Shown: positions 16,615-24,533 of the stretch, piece after piece
How the letters are laid out: every line of letters begins with the position of its first letter
Numbering within the stretch: the stretch's first letter is position 1
Program-made: the position numbers and the translations under genes
Assembly: GCF_000617845.2 (NCBI RefSeq)
Contig: NZ_DF820425.1
Span: forward strand, 6,950,741-7,014,740
Length of the DNA: 64,000 nt
Direction of reading: 5' to 3'
Source of the DNA: Bradyrhizobium sp. DOA9
GTDB taxonomy: Bacteria > Pseudomonadota > Alphaproteobacteria > Rhizobiales > Xanthobacteraceae
Notes under the pieces: model-generated
Database searches by the model: none
What the model saw: only the letters and a program-made list of their open reading frames with translations
What the model was told of the DNA's origin: nothing

Positions 16615-17867
16615 TCTTTCTGGTCGCCCTTGATGCGGGCGACGGCTTGATCGGCGATGGCGGCGAGCGCGGCTTGCTCTAACGGGAAATCCGCCGCGAG
16701 CCAAGCGTCCTCGGCGAGCGTCAAAACATGGCCGAGCGCAGGTCCTTCGGCGAGGCCGCGGGCGATGAAGTCGGCGGCCTTGAGCGGAAATTTCGGCGCG
16801 CTCCAGCGCTGCGGCAGCTCGGCGAGCGCACGCCAGCGCGGCGAATGCACGTCGGCGGCGGCGCGGGCCCAGCCCAGCAACACGCGGTCGTGATAGCGCT
16901 CGGGCCCGAGCCGGTACAGCAAGCGCCGCGCCCTGGCTTCGTCCTTGGTGGCGAAGCGCCACCAGCGGTGCCCCATCGAATCCAGCGCCTTGGCCTCGGC
17001 ATTGGAGAGCCGCAGGCGGGCAGCAACGCGCTTGGCGTCTTCGGTGACGGCAACCGAGAGCGCGGCGAGGCGGCGCGTGCTGCTGGGGCCGAGGCCGAGC
17101 TCGCGCTCGATCGCGATCATCGCCTCCAGGGGGCCCGTATAGACGACGCCGCCGATCAGCGTTTGCAGCAATCCGCCATCGGCCATGGCGAGCGCTGCCG
17201 CGCCAGCACCGCCGGCCACCAGCAGCTTCAGCATCTCCATGCGCACGCGCTCGGCCGACAGGCTGGCGAGCCCCGCGCGTCCGCGGATGCAGGCGAGATA
17301 GCCGTCGCGGTCGGGATCGCCGGCGCCGAAGGCGGCGTGGATGCGGAAGAAGCGCAGGATGCGCAAATAATCCTCGGCGATGCGCTGGTCGGGATCGCCG
17401 ATGAAGCGCACGCGCCGCGCTTTGGCATCAGCGATGCCGCCGACATGATCATAGACGATTCCGCGCGCGTCGACTGACAGGCCGTTCATGGTGAAGTCGC
17501 GCCGCTCGGCATCCTTGGCCCAGTCGCGGCCGAACGCGACCCTGGCCTTGCGGCCGAAGGTCTCGGTGTCCTCGCGCAGCGTCGTGACTTCATAGGGATG
17601 AGAATCGATCACCAGCGTGACGGTGCCGTGGTCGATGCCGGTCGGCACGCTCTTGATGCCGGCGGCCTTGGCACGCCGTATCACCTCGTCCGGCAGCGCG
17701 GTGGTCGCGATGTCGATGTCGCCGGGCGCAAGACCGAGCAGCGCGTTGCGCACGGCGCCGCCGACCACTCGCGCCTCCTCGCCATCGGTGCCGAGCAGCG
17801 CCAGGACGCGCGCTGTCCCGCCTGCGGTCAGCCAGGGCGCATTGGCGAGTAAAGTCTCCGCGCTCAT
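16611..17867 (-). CDS. cca: CCA tRNA nucleotidyltransferase / poly(A) polymerase family
   Basis: This adds or repairs the CCA end of tRNAs. The 418-residue class II nucleotidyltransferase has GGAVRNALLGLAPGDIDIAT near residue 36, where the two Asp ligands bind Mg, followed by the flexible ATP-binding RRDFTMNGLS and the RILRFFRIHAAFG head-domain motif. The gene sits in a chain of overlapping genes with the DUF6111 and Nudix genes, an arrangement I know from related alphaproteobacteria. Confidence 0.93.
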   Translation of the reverse strand: MSAETLLANAPWLTAGGTARVLALLGTDGEEARVVGGAVRNALLGLAPGDIDIATTALPDEVIRRAKAAGIKSVPTGIDHGTVTLVIDSHPYEVTTLREDTETFGRKARVAFGRDWAKDAERRDFTMNGLSVDARGIVYDHVGGIADAKARRVRFIGDPDQRIAEDYLRILRFFRIHAAFGAGDPDRDGYLACIRGRAGLASLSAERVRMEMLKLLVAGGAGAAALAMADGGLLQTLIGGVVYTGPLEAMIAIERELGLGPSSTRRLAALSVAVTEDAKRVAARLRLSNAEAKALDSMGHRWWRFATKDEARARRLLYRLGPERYHDRVLLGWARAAADVHSPRWRALAELPQRWSAPKFPLKAADFIARGLAEGPALGHVLTLAEDAWLAADFPLEQAALAAIADQAVARIKGDQKD

Positions 17868-17877
17868 CGGCCGGCCC

Positions 17878-18141
17878 CTATCTGTCCGCGCCCGGCACGA
17901 GCTTGCCGTTCTCGATATGGGCGGGGACGTAGGTCGAATCCGGCGGCGCGCCGGAGAAATGCGCCAAGCCGATCAGGCCGGCGATGACCAGCACGATCGC
18001 CGCCAGCGCAAGACGCGCGACGATCGCGACCGGCCAGGACGAGCGCGCGAACAGGCCGGAGCGCGTGGCGGCCAGGAACAGTGCATAGACGGCAAACGGG
18101 ACGAGGAAGATTCCGATCTCGGTCAGAACCGCCCGGATCAT
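17878..18141 (-). CDS. DUF6111 family small membrane protein
   Basis: An 87-residue protein with two hydrophobic segments (about 4-24 and 38-61) and a hydrophilic C-terminus that contains GKLVPGADR. It begins inside the stop region of the Nudix gene (ATGA overlap at 18138-18141) and ends 10 bp before cca, so it is translated as part of the operon. The family has no known function. Its constant place between a Nudix hydrolase and cca in this group suggests membrane-linked support, but this is only context. Confidence 0.85.
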   Translation of the reverse strand: MIRAVLTEIGIFLVPFAVYALFLAATRSGLFARSSWPVAIVARLALAAIVLVIAGLIGLAHFSGAPPDSTYVPAHIENGKLVPGADR

Positions 18142-18815
18142 GATGAATAGATCCGCTCATACAGCACGCGCAGCATTCCGGCTGTCGCACCCCAGATGTA
18201 GCGTTCCGCGAACGGCATCGCGTAATAGGACCGCGGCGTGCCGCGGAATTCCTTGCTGTGCACCTGGTGGTTCCCCGGATTCATCAGGAAGGATAGCGGC
18301 ACCTCGAACGCATCATCAACCTCGGAATGGTTGATGGTGAGGGAAAACCCGGGCCTGACCTTCGCCACCGTCGGCAGGATGCGGAAGCCGAAGGCGGTGC
18401 CGTAGAGATCGAGATAGCCGAGCGGCTCGACGAAGTCGCGTGACAACCCGACCTCCTCTTCGGCCTCGCGCAGCGCCGCATCCAGCGGCGAGGCGTCGGT
18501 CGCGTCGATCTTGCCGCCGGGAAACGCGATCTGGCCGGCATGGTCGTTGAGATGCGCCGAGCGCTGCGTCAGGAGAATGGTGGGCTCGGGATGATCGACC
18601 ACCGCGATCAGGACCGCCGCCGGGCGCACCGGCTGCTCGCGCGCGATGATCTCGAGCATCTTGTCGGTGCCGGCATCGCCCGAGGCGGGAATGATGTTGG
18701 GATCATAGAGGCCGGGCGGCACGTCGAAGCCGAGCCTCGCTCTGGAGCGGGCGAAGAAATCCGCAGCGCCAAGCGCGACCGGCTCGTTCGTCACGATAGG
18801 CTTGTTCAAGTTCAA
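18138..18815 (-). CDS. Nudix hydrolase, probable CoA pyrophosphatase
   Basis: A 225-residue Nudix protein that probably cleaves coenzyme A or its derivatives to 4'-phosphopantetheine and adenosine 3',5'-bisphosphate. The CoA-hydrolase signature is present: LTQRSAHLNDHAGQIAFPGG, followed by the Nudix box ALREAEEEVGL with the spacing of the NudL/YeaB branch. Both ends overlap neighbouring genes by ATGA. The extended N-terminus (about 60 residues) is common in this branch. Confidence 0.9.
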   Translation of the reverse strand: MNLNKPIVTNEPVALGAADFFARSRARLGFDVPPGLYDPNIIPASGDAGTDKMLEIIAREQPVRPAAVLIAVVDHPEPTILLTQRSAHLNDHAGQIAFPGGKIDATDASPLDAALREAEEEVGLSRDFVEPLGYLDLYGTAFGFRILPTVAKVRPGFSLTINHSEVDDAFEVPLSFLMNPGNHQVHSKEFRGTPRSYYAMPFAERYIWGATAGMLRVLYERIYSS

Positions 18816-19423
18816 AGCGCCGCCCTCACCTGCTCCGCATCGGCCATGGCGAAGAACTCGCCGGCCGACTCGACACCGAACATCGGCTGGCCATCGACCA
18901 CCCGCTCCTCGCCCATGTCAACCAGATCGTAATAGAGCGCGCGCGTCACCTTGGCCCAGAGGTCGGCGCGGACGTGCAGGTAGGGCGTCAGCCCGCCATC
19001 CTGCGCCTGCTCGAAACGCAGCCGGTGTGCCGCATCGCAAATCACCCAGTCGTCGACATTGGTGCGGAAGCGCAGCACGCGATGGTTGTCCTCGTCGCTC
19101 TTCGACATCTCGACCGCCATGAAAGGCGCATCGTCGACGCGAATGCCCACCTTCTCCACCGGCGTGACCAGGAAATGCTTGTCGCCCTCGCGCTTGAGGA
19201 TGGTCGAAAACAGCCGCACCAGCGCCGGACGCCCGATTGGCGTCCCCATGTAGAACCAAGTACCATCGGAGGCGATTCGGATGTCGAGATCGCCGCAGAA
19301 CGGCGGATTCCACAGATGTACCGGAGGCAGGCCCTTTTTGGCACCTTCGGCATTGGCAGCACTTTTGGCGGCGGCCGTCAGTCCCTCGAGACCGCGATCC
19401 GCGCTCTGCCCTTGGTTCGCCAT
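18812..19423 (-). CDS. DUF1285 family protein
   Basis: A 203-residue cytosolic protein. The DUF1285 features are clear: PPFCGDLDIRIASDGTWFYMGTPIGRPALVRLFSTIL and DWVICDAAHRLRFE. I start at 19423 (MANQGQS), because the frame upstream is not protein-like. Known structures have two beta-sheet domains, and the function is unknown. Its gene is first in the minus-strand chain DUF1285 - Nudix - DUF6111 - cca - TauE, divergent from the moxR cluster. Confidence 0.88.
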   Translation of the reverse strand: MANQGQSADRGLEGLTAAAKSAANAEGAKKGLPPVHLWNPPFCGDLDIRIASDGTWFYMGTPIGRPALVRLFSTILKREGDKHFLVTPVEKVGIRVDDAPFMAVEMSKSDEDNHRVLRFRTNVDDWVICDAAHRLRFEQAQDGGLTPYLHVRADLWAKVTRALYYDLVDMGEERVVDGQPMFGVESAGEFFAMADAEQVRAAL

Positions 19424-19624
19424 GGTTTGCCCTGACTTTGTGATTTGGCACGATTGGTGCAGGTCTACGTTGTACTCGGGTGCGCGGTTCCATCCGGAAT
19501 AGTCCGGTGTGGAGGTCGCCACTTCGTGATGCCGTACATACCCCGAAGCCGATAAGGTGGGGATAGGTTAATTCAACGAATACATGGTCTTCCTGCAAGT
19601 CTAGCATGGGGCCCATGATCAGGC

Positions 19625-19676
19625 GTGATGATCTGGCGTAATGACCTGACGTGATGACCTGACGTGACAGGCTCAC
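19625..19676. repeat. 13-bp tandem repeat upstream of moxR
   Basis: Three 13-bp units (GTGATGATCTGGC, GTAATGACCTGAC, GTGATGACCTGAC) followed by a diverged fourth (GTGACAGGCTCAC). They lie 41 to 92 bp ahead of the moxR start, in the divergent region between moxR and the DUF1285 gene. They could be a set of binding sites or a replication-slippage relic. Confidence 0.7.
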
Positions 19677-19716
19677 GATGCAAGCAAGCCGCGTGGCAGG
19701 CTGAAGGAGCAAGCGA

Positions 19717-20715
19717 ATGGCGGAGAGTGTCGAGAAACTCGAGGACGGGATCGTCCGTTCGGCCGAGCAGGTGTCGAGCCAGGTTCGCGCGGCCAAGGAC
19801 GCGATCGCCTCCGTCATCTTCGGCCAGGATCGCGTGATCGAGAACACGCTGGTCACCATCCTCTCCGGCGGCCATGCGCTGCTGATCGGCGTGCCGGGCC
19901 TTGCCAAGACCAAGCTGGTCGAGACGCTCGGCGTCACGCTCGGTCTCGACGCCAAGCGCATCCAGTTCACGCCCGATCTGATGCCCTCGGACATTCTCGG
20001 CGCCGAAGTGCTGGACGAGAGCACCGCGGGAAGGCGCGCCTTCCGCTTCATTGCCGGTCCCGTTTTCGCACAGCTCCTGATGGCCGACGAGATCAACCGC
20101 GCCTCACCGCGCACGCAATCGGCGCTGCTGCAGGCGATGCAGGAGCAGCACATCACCGTCGCCGGCGCGCGCCATGATCTGCCGAAGCCCTTCCACGTGC
20201 TCGCGACGCAGAACCCGCTGGAGCAGGAAGGCACCTATCCGCTGCCGGAAGCCCAGCTCGACCGCTTCCTGATGGAGATCGACGTCGACTATCCCGACCG
20301 CGATGCCGAGCGCCGCATCCTGTTCGAGACCACGGGCGCGGAGGAGACGCTGGCCAAGGGCGCGATGACGCCCGATGCGCTGATCACCGCGCAGCGGCTG
20401 ATCCGGCGCCTGCCGGTCGGCGATTCCGTGGTGGAGGCGATCCTGTCGCTGGTGCGCTCGGCCCGCCCGGGTCCGGACGCCGGCGAAGCCGGCAAGTTCA
20501 TCGCCTGGGGCCCCGGCCCGCGCGCCAGCCAATCCCTGATGCTGGCGGTGCGCGCGCGTGCGCTGATCGACGGGCGCCTGGCGCCCTCGATCGACGACGT
20601 GCTCGACCTTGCCGAGCCCGTGCTGAAGCACCGCATGGCGCTTACGTTCCAGGCGCGTGCCGAAGGCCGCACGATTCCGGACGTGATCCGGCAATTGAAG
20701 ACACGGATCGGTTGA
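19717..20715 (+). CDS. MoxR-family AAA+ ATPase
   Basis: A cytosolic chaperone-like ATPase of 332 residues. The Walker A is GVPGLAKTK at about 58-66 and the Walker B is LLMADEINR, followed by the sensor QNPLEQEGTYPLPEAQLDRF that is diagnostic of MoxR. A C-terminal lid domain completes the family fold. MoxR ATPases work with von Willebrand-type partners to mature protein complexes or cell-envelope factors. The next gene (DUF58) overlaps by 4 bp, so the pair is translationally coupled. Confidence 0.93.
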   Translation: MAESVEKLEDGIVRSAEQVSSQVRAAKDAIASVIFGQDRVIENTLVTILSGGHALLIGVPGLAKTKLVETLGVTLGLDAKRIQFTPDLMPSDILGAEVLDESTAGRRAFRFIAGPVFAQLLMADEINRASPRTQSALLQAMQEQHITVAGARHDLPKPFHVLATQNPLEQEGTYPLPEAQLDRFLMEIDVDYPDRDAERRILFETTGAEETLAKGAMTPDALITAQRLIRRLPVGDSVVEAILSLVRSARPGPDAGEAGKFIAWGPGPRASQSLMLAVRARALIDGRLAPSIDDVLDLAEPVLKHRMALTFQARAEGRTIPDVIRQLKTRIG

Positions 20716-21659
20716 TGGCAGCGGAGAACGGGCGGGGAGCGAAGGAGATACTGGCGATCCGACGTGCCGATGGCGAAAGCCGCACGCTCGCCGCTTCGTT
20801 GCCGCGCCTGGTGCTCGAGGCCCGCCGCATCGCCGCCAACGTCATCCACGGCCTGCACGGCCGCCGCCGCGCCGGTTCGGGCGAAAACTTCTGGCAGTAC
20901 CGCCGCTTCGTCTCCGGCGAACCGTCGCAGAACGTCGACTGGCGCCGCTCGGCGCGCGACGACCATCTTTACGTGCGCGAGCTGGAATGGGAAGCCTCGC
21001 ACACGGTCTGGATCTGGCCGGACCGCTCGCCCTCGATGGCGTTCGCCTCGAAGACCGCGCGCGAGTCCAAGCTCGAGCGGACGCTGATCGTCGCCTTCGC
21101 GCTGGCCGAACTGCTCGTCGCCGGCGGCGAGCGCGTCGGCATTCCCGGGTTGATGGCGCCGACCGCGAGCCGCAGCGTGATCGACAGGATGGCGCAGGCG
21201 ATGCTGCATGACGATGCCGACCGCCTCAGCCTGCCGCCGTCCTTCGTTCCGGCCGCGCTCGCCGAAATCATCGTGCTGTCGGATTTCTGGTCGCCGATCT
21301 CCGAGATCAGGACGACGCTCGCCGGGCTCTCCGGCTCGGGGGCGCACGGCACGATGGTGCAGGTGGTCGATCCCGCCGAGGAATCCTTTCCCTATTCCGG
21401 CCGCGTCGAGTTCGTCGAGCCGGAAGGCTTCGGCGTGATCACCGCCGGCCGCGCCGAGAGCTGGGCGCAGGACTACACCGCGCGCCTCGCGCTGCACCGC
21501 GACCAGATCCGTGCCGAGACCAACAAGCTCGACTGGCTGTTCACGACGCATGCCACCGACCGCTCCGCCGCCGAGCTCCTGCTGTTCCTGCATGCCGGCA
21601 TGCAGGTGAGCAAGTCCGGCGCCCGCACCACGACCATCAAGGCGGGGCCGGCCGCATGA
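20712..21659 (+). CDS. DUF58 domain protein, MoxR partner
   Basis: A 315-residue DUF58 protein. The conserved core GSGENFWQYRRFVSGEPSQNVDWRRSAR is at about residues 55-82, and the C-terminal half resembles a von Willebrand domain. It overlaps moxR at the start (ATGA) and the next gene at the end, in the usual order moxR - DUF58. Family members are thought to be cytosolic or membrane-linked adaptors for MoxR substrates. Confidence 0.9.
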   Translation: MMAAENGRGAKEILAIRRADGESRTLAASLPRLVLEARRIAANVIHGLHGRRRAGSGENFWQYRRFVSGEPSQNVDWRRSARDDHLYVRELEWEASHTVWIWPDRSPSMAFASKTARESKLERTLIVAFALAELLVAGGERVGIPGLMAPTASRSVIDRMAQAMLHDDADRLSLPPSFVPAALAEIIVLSDFWSPISEIRTTLAGLSGSGAHGTMVQVVDPAEESFPYSGRVEFVEPEGFGVITAGRAESWAQDYTARLALHRDQIRAETNKLDWLFTTHATDRSAAELLLFLHAGMQVSKSGARTTTIKAGPAA

Positions 21660-24466
21660 TGGGATTGCCGCTCGCTTTCACGCAACCGCTGCTCCTGATC
21701 GGCCTCCTCAGCCTGCCCGTGCTGTGGTGGCTCCTGCGCGTGATGCCGCCGCGGCCGCGCCGCATCGAGTTTCCGCCGACGCGGCTGTTGTTCGACATCA
21801 CGCCAAGGGAAGAGACGCCCTCGCGGACGCCGTGGTGGCTGACCGCGCTCCGCCTGCTCGCCGCCGCGCTGGTGATCTTCGCCGCCGCCGGCCCGATCTG
21901 GAATCCGCAAACGGGGCTCGCCGGCAGCAAGGCGCCGCTGATGATCATGTTCGACGACGGCTGGAGCGCCGCATCGCACTGGGACGTCAGGATCAGGACC
22001 GCGGACGAACTGATCGCCAATGCCGACAATGACGGCCGCGGTATCGCCCTGGTGCCGCTGTCCGAGCCGAACCGCGACATCACCCTGATGCCGGCAGGTG
22101 CGGCGCGCGTCGCGCTGCGGCAGCTGGCGCCAAAGCCCTATTCCATCGACCGCGTCGAGACGCTGGCCGCGGTCGATCGTTTCCTCAAGGTCACCGGCGA
22201 CTGCGAGATCGCCTGGCTCTCCGACGGCGTCGACACCGGCCGCGGCGAGGACTTCGTGGCCGGCCTCGGCAAGACCATCGGCGACCGCAGCCTGACCGTG
22301 TTCGATGGCGGCACCTCCTCGCCGCTGGCCCTGGTCGCCGCCGAGAACGCCGCGGCAAAGATGACGGTGAAAGTGCTGCGCACCGACGGCGGGATCGCGG
22401 TCGGGACCGTGCGCGCGCTGGACCAGAAGGCCTCGCCCATCGGCGAAGCGCGCTATTCGTTCGGTCCGCAGGACAGGGAAACCGAAGCGGCGTTCGACCT
22501 GCCGGTCGAGCTGCGCAACGACATCACGAGGCTCGAGATCTCCGGCGAGCGCTCCGCCGGCGCGGTGCAGCTGCTCGACAAGCGCTGGCGCCGCCGTGCC
22601 ATCGGCATCATCTCGGGCGCGACCAGCGAGACCGCGCAGCCGCTGCTGGCGCCGACCTTCTATCTCACCCGCGCGCTGGCGCCGTTCGCCGACGTCAGGC
22701 TCGCCGACAAGGGCTCGCCGCAGCAGGGCATCACGCAGTTTCTGGACCAGAAGCTGCCGATGATCATCCTCGCCGATGTCGGCACCATCGCGCCCGAGCT
22801 GCGCGAGCGCCTCAATGCCTGGGTTGACCAGGGCGGCGTGCTGGTGCGGTTCGCCGGGCCCCGGCTGGCACAGGCGGAGGACGACCTCGTGCCGGTCAAG
22901 CTCCGCAAGGGCGGCCGCACGCTCGGCGGCAGCCTGACCTGGGAGAAGCCGCAGCATCTCGCCTCCTTCGCCGCCGATGGTCCGTTCGCCGGCGTCGCGG
23001 TTCCGAAGGACGTCACCGTGAGCCGGCAGGTGCTGGCCGAACCCGACGCCGTGCTCGCCACCAAGAGCTGGGCCTCGCTGGAAGACGGCACGCCGCTCGT
23101 CACCGGCGAGCATCGCGGCAAGGGCCTCGTCAGCCTGTTCCACGTCAGCGCCGACATGCGCTGGTCTGACCTGCCGATGTCGGGCACCTTCGTCGAAATG
23201 CTGCGGCGGGTGGTCGACATGTCCGGCTACACGGCAAAGCCCGGCGCCGGCGTTGCCGGCGAAGCAAGCAGTGAGACGGTGGCGCCGCTGCACATCCTCG
23301 ACGGCTTCGGCGCGTTCGGTCCGCCGCCCGCGACCGCCAAGCCGCTTCCTGCGGATTATCGCGACCGCGCCACATCAGATCATCCGCCCGGCTTCTATGG
23401 TCCGGCAGAAGGACCGCTCGCCGTGAACACGCTTGCCAGCGCCGACCGCATCGCCGCACTGAACACCGCAAGCCTGCGCGCCCGGCACGCCACCTACACC
23501 AATGCCGAGCCGCGCGATTTGCGCGGCTGGCTGCTGTCGACGGCGCTCGCGCTGTTCCTGATCGACGCCATCATCATCGCGGTGCTCGGCGGCGGCATTG
23601 CCGCGCTGCTGCGCCGCCGCGCCGCGCCCGCGATGATCGCGCTCGCCTTGCTCGCGGGATTCGCGGCGCTCTCGCCGGCGCCGTCGCGTGCCGACGGCGT
23701 CACGGACGAGTTCGCGATGAAGTCGGTGTCGCAGACCCGCCTCGCGTATGTCGTGACGGGGAATGCGGACGTCGATTCCATCGTCAAGGCCGGGATGAAC
23801 GGGCTGACGCTGTTCCTGGCCCAGCGCACGGCGCTCGAGGCCGGCGATCCCGTCGGCGTCGATCCCGCGCGCGACGAGCTCGCCTTCTTCCCGCTGATCT
23901 ACTGGCCGATCGTGCCGGGTGCGCCGAAGCCGCCGCAGGACGCCATCAACAAGATCGACGCCTACATGAAGCAGGGCGGCACGGTGCTGTTCGACACCCG
24001 CGACGCGATCGAGGCGCCGCCCGGCGCCAACGGCGCGGCGCAGACCCCAGCCATGCAGACGCTGCGCGAGATTCTGTCCTCGCTCGACGTGCCCGAGCTC
24101 GAGCCGGTGCCGCGCGAGCACGTGCTGACCAAGACCTTCTACCTGCTGCGCGACTTCCCCGGCCGCTTCACCGCCGGCCAGACCTGGGTCGAGACCTTGC
24201 CGCGCGAAGACGACGACGAGAGCGCGCAGCGGCCCGCGCGCGGCGGCGACGGCGTCTCGCCGATCATCATCACCTCGAACGACCTGGCCGGCGCCTGGGC
24301 GGTGCGGCCCGACGGACAGGCCATGCTGCCAGTGACCGGCGGCGACGCCCGGCAGCGCGAATTCGCCTACCGTGCCGGCGCCAACATCGTGATGTACACG
24401 CTGACCGGCAACTACAAGGCCGACCAGGTGCACGCTCCGGCGCTGATCGAACGGCTAGGGCAATGA
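21656..24466 (+). CDS. BatA/DUF4159 membrane protein of the MoxR cluster
   Basis: A large inner-membrane protein (936 residues). The N-terminus has the aerotolerance-regulator (BatA) motif: a membrane helix (LLLIGLLSLPVLWWLLRV), PRRIEFPPTRLLFDI, then a second helix. The central, presumably periplasmic, part leads to another hydrophobic stretch near 620-650 and a C-terminal DUF4159 domain (RLAYVVTGNADVDSIVKAGM ... FFPLIYWPI ... GGTVLFDTRD), a Rossmann-like fold. The overlap with the DUF58 gene implies co-translation. The function is not established in any organism known to me. Confidence 0.9.
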   Translation: MMGLPLAFTQPLLLIGLLSLPVLWWLLRVMPPRPRRIEFPPTRLLFDITPREETPSRTPWWLTALRLLAAALVIFAAAGPIWNPQTGLAGSKAPLMIMFDDGWSAASHWDVRIRTADELIANADNDGRGIALVPLSEPNRDITLMPAGAARVALRQLAPKPYSIDRVETLAAVDRFLKVTGDCEIAWLSDGVDTGRGEDFVAGLGKTIGDRSLTVFDGGTSSPLALVAAENAAAKMTVKVLRTDGGIAVGTVRALDQKASPIGEARYSFGPQDRETEAAFDLPVELRNDITRLEISGERSAGAVQLLDKRWRRRAIGIISGATSETAQPLLAPTFYLTRALAPFADVRLADKGSPQQGITQFLDQKLPMIILADVGTIAPELRERLNAWVDQGGVLVRFAGPRLAQAEDDLVPVKLRKGGRTLGGSLTWEKPQHLASFAADGPFAGVAVPKDVTVSRQVLAEPDAVLATKSWASLEDGTPLVTGEHRGKGLVSLFHVSADMRWSDLPMSGTFVEMLRRVVDMSGYTAKPGAGVAGEASSETVAPLHILDGFGAFGPPPATAKPLPADYRDRATSDHPPGFYGPAEGPLAVNTLASADRIAALNTASLRARHATYTNAEPRDLRGWLLSTALALFLIDAIIIAVLGGGIAALLRRRAAPAMIALALLAGFAALSPAPSRADGVTDEFAMKSVSQTRLAYVVTGNADVDSIVKAGMNGLTLFLAQRTALEAGDPVGVDPARDELAFFPLIYWPIVPGAPKPPQDAINKIDAYMKQGGTVLFDTRDAIEAPPGANGAAQTPAMQTLREILSSLDVPELEPVPREHVLTKTFYLLRDFPGRFTAGQTWVETLPREDDDESAQRPARGGDGVSPIIITSNDLAGAWAVRPDGQAMLPVTGGDARQREFAYRAGANIVMYTLTGNYKADQVHAPALIERLGQ

Positions 24467-24513
24467 GCATGATCCGGAAAAGTGGAAGCCGGTTTTCCGG
24501 CAGGATCATGCTC
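24465..24513. repeat. Dispersed palindrome, AGCATGATCCGGAAAA type (copy 1)
   Basis: A near-perfect inverted repeat with arms GAGCATGATCC and GGATCATGCTC around GGAAAAGTGG...CCGGTTTTCC. The first bases overlap the TGA of the DUF4159 gene, and the element fills the space before the last gene of the MoxR cluster. Related copies lie at 29696 and 47794. Confidence 0.85.
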
Positions 24514-24533
24514 ACAACGAATAGAAGCTCGTC

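Noticed and set aside
21473..23293. A 606-codon frame opposite the DUF4159 gene
   Set aside because: Antisense shadow with repeated Arg/Gln/His, typical of this GC content.
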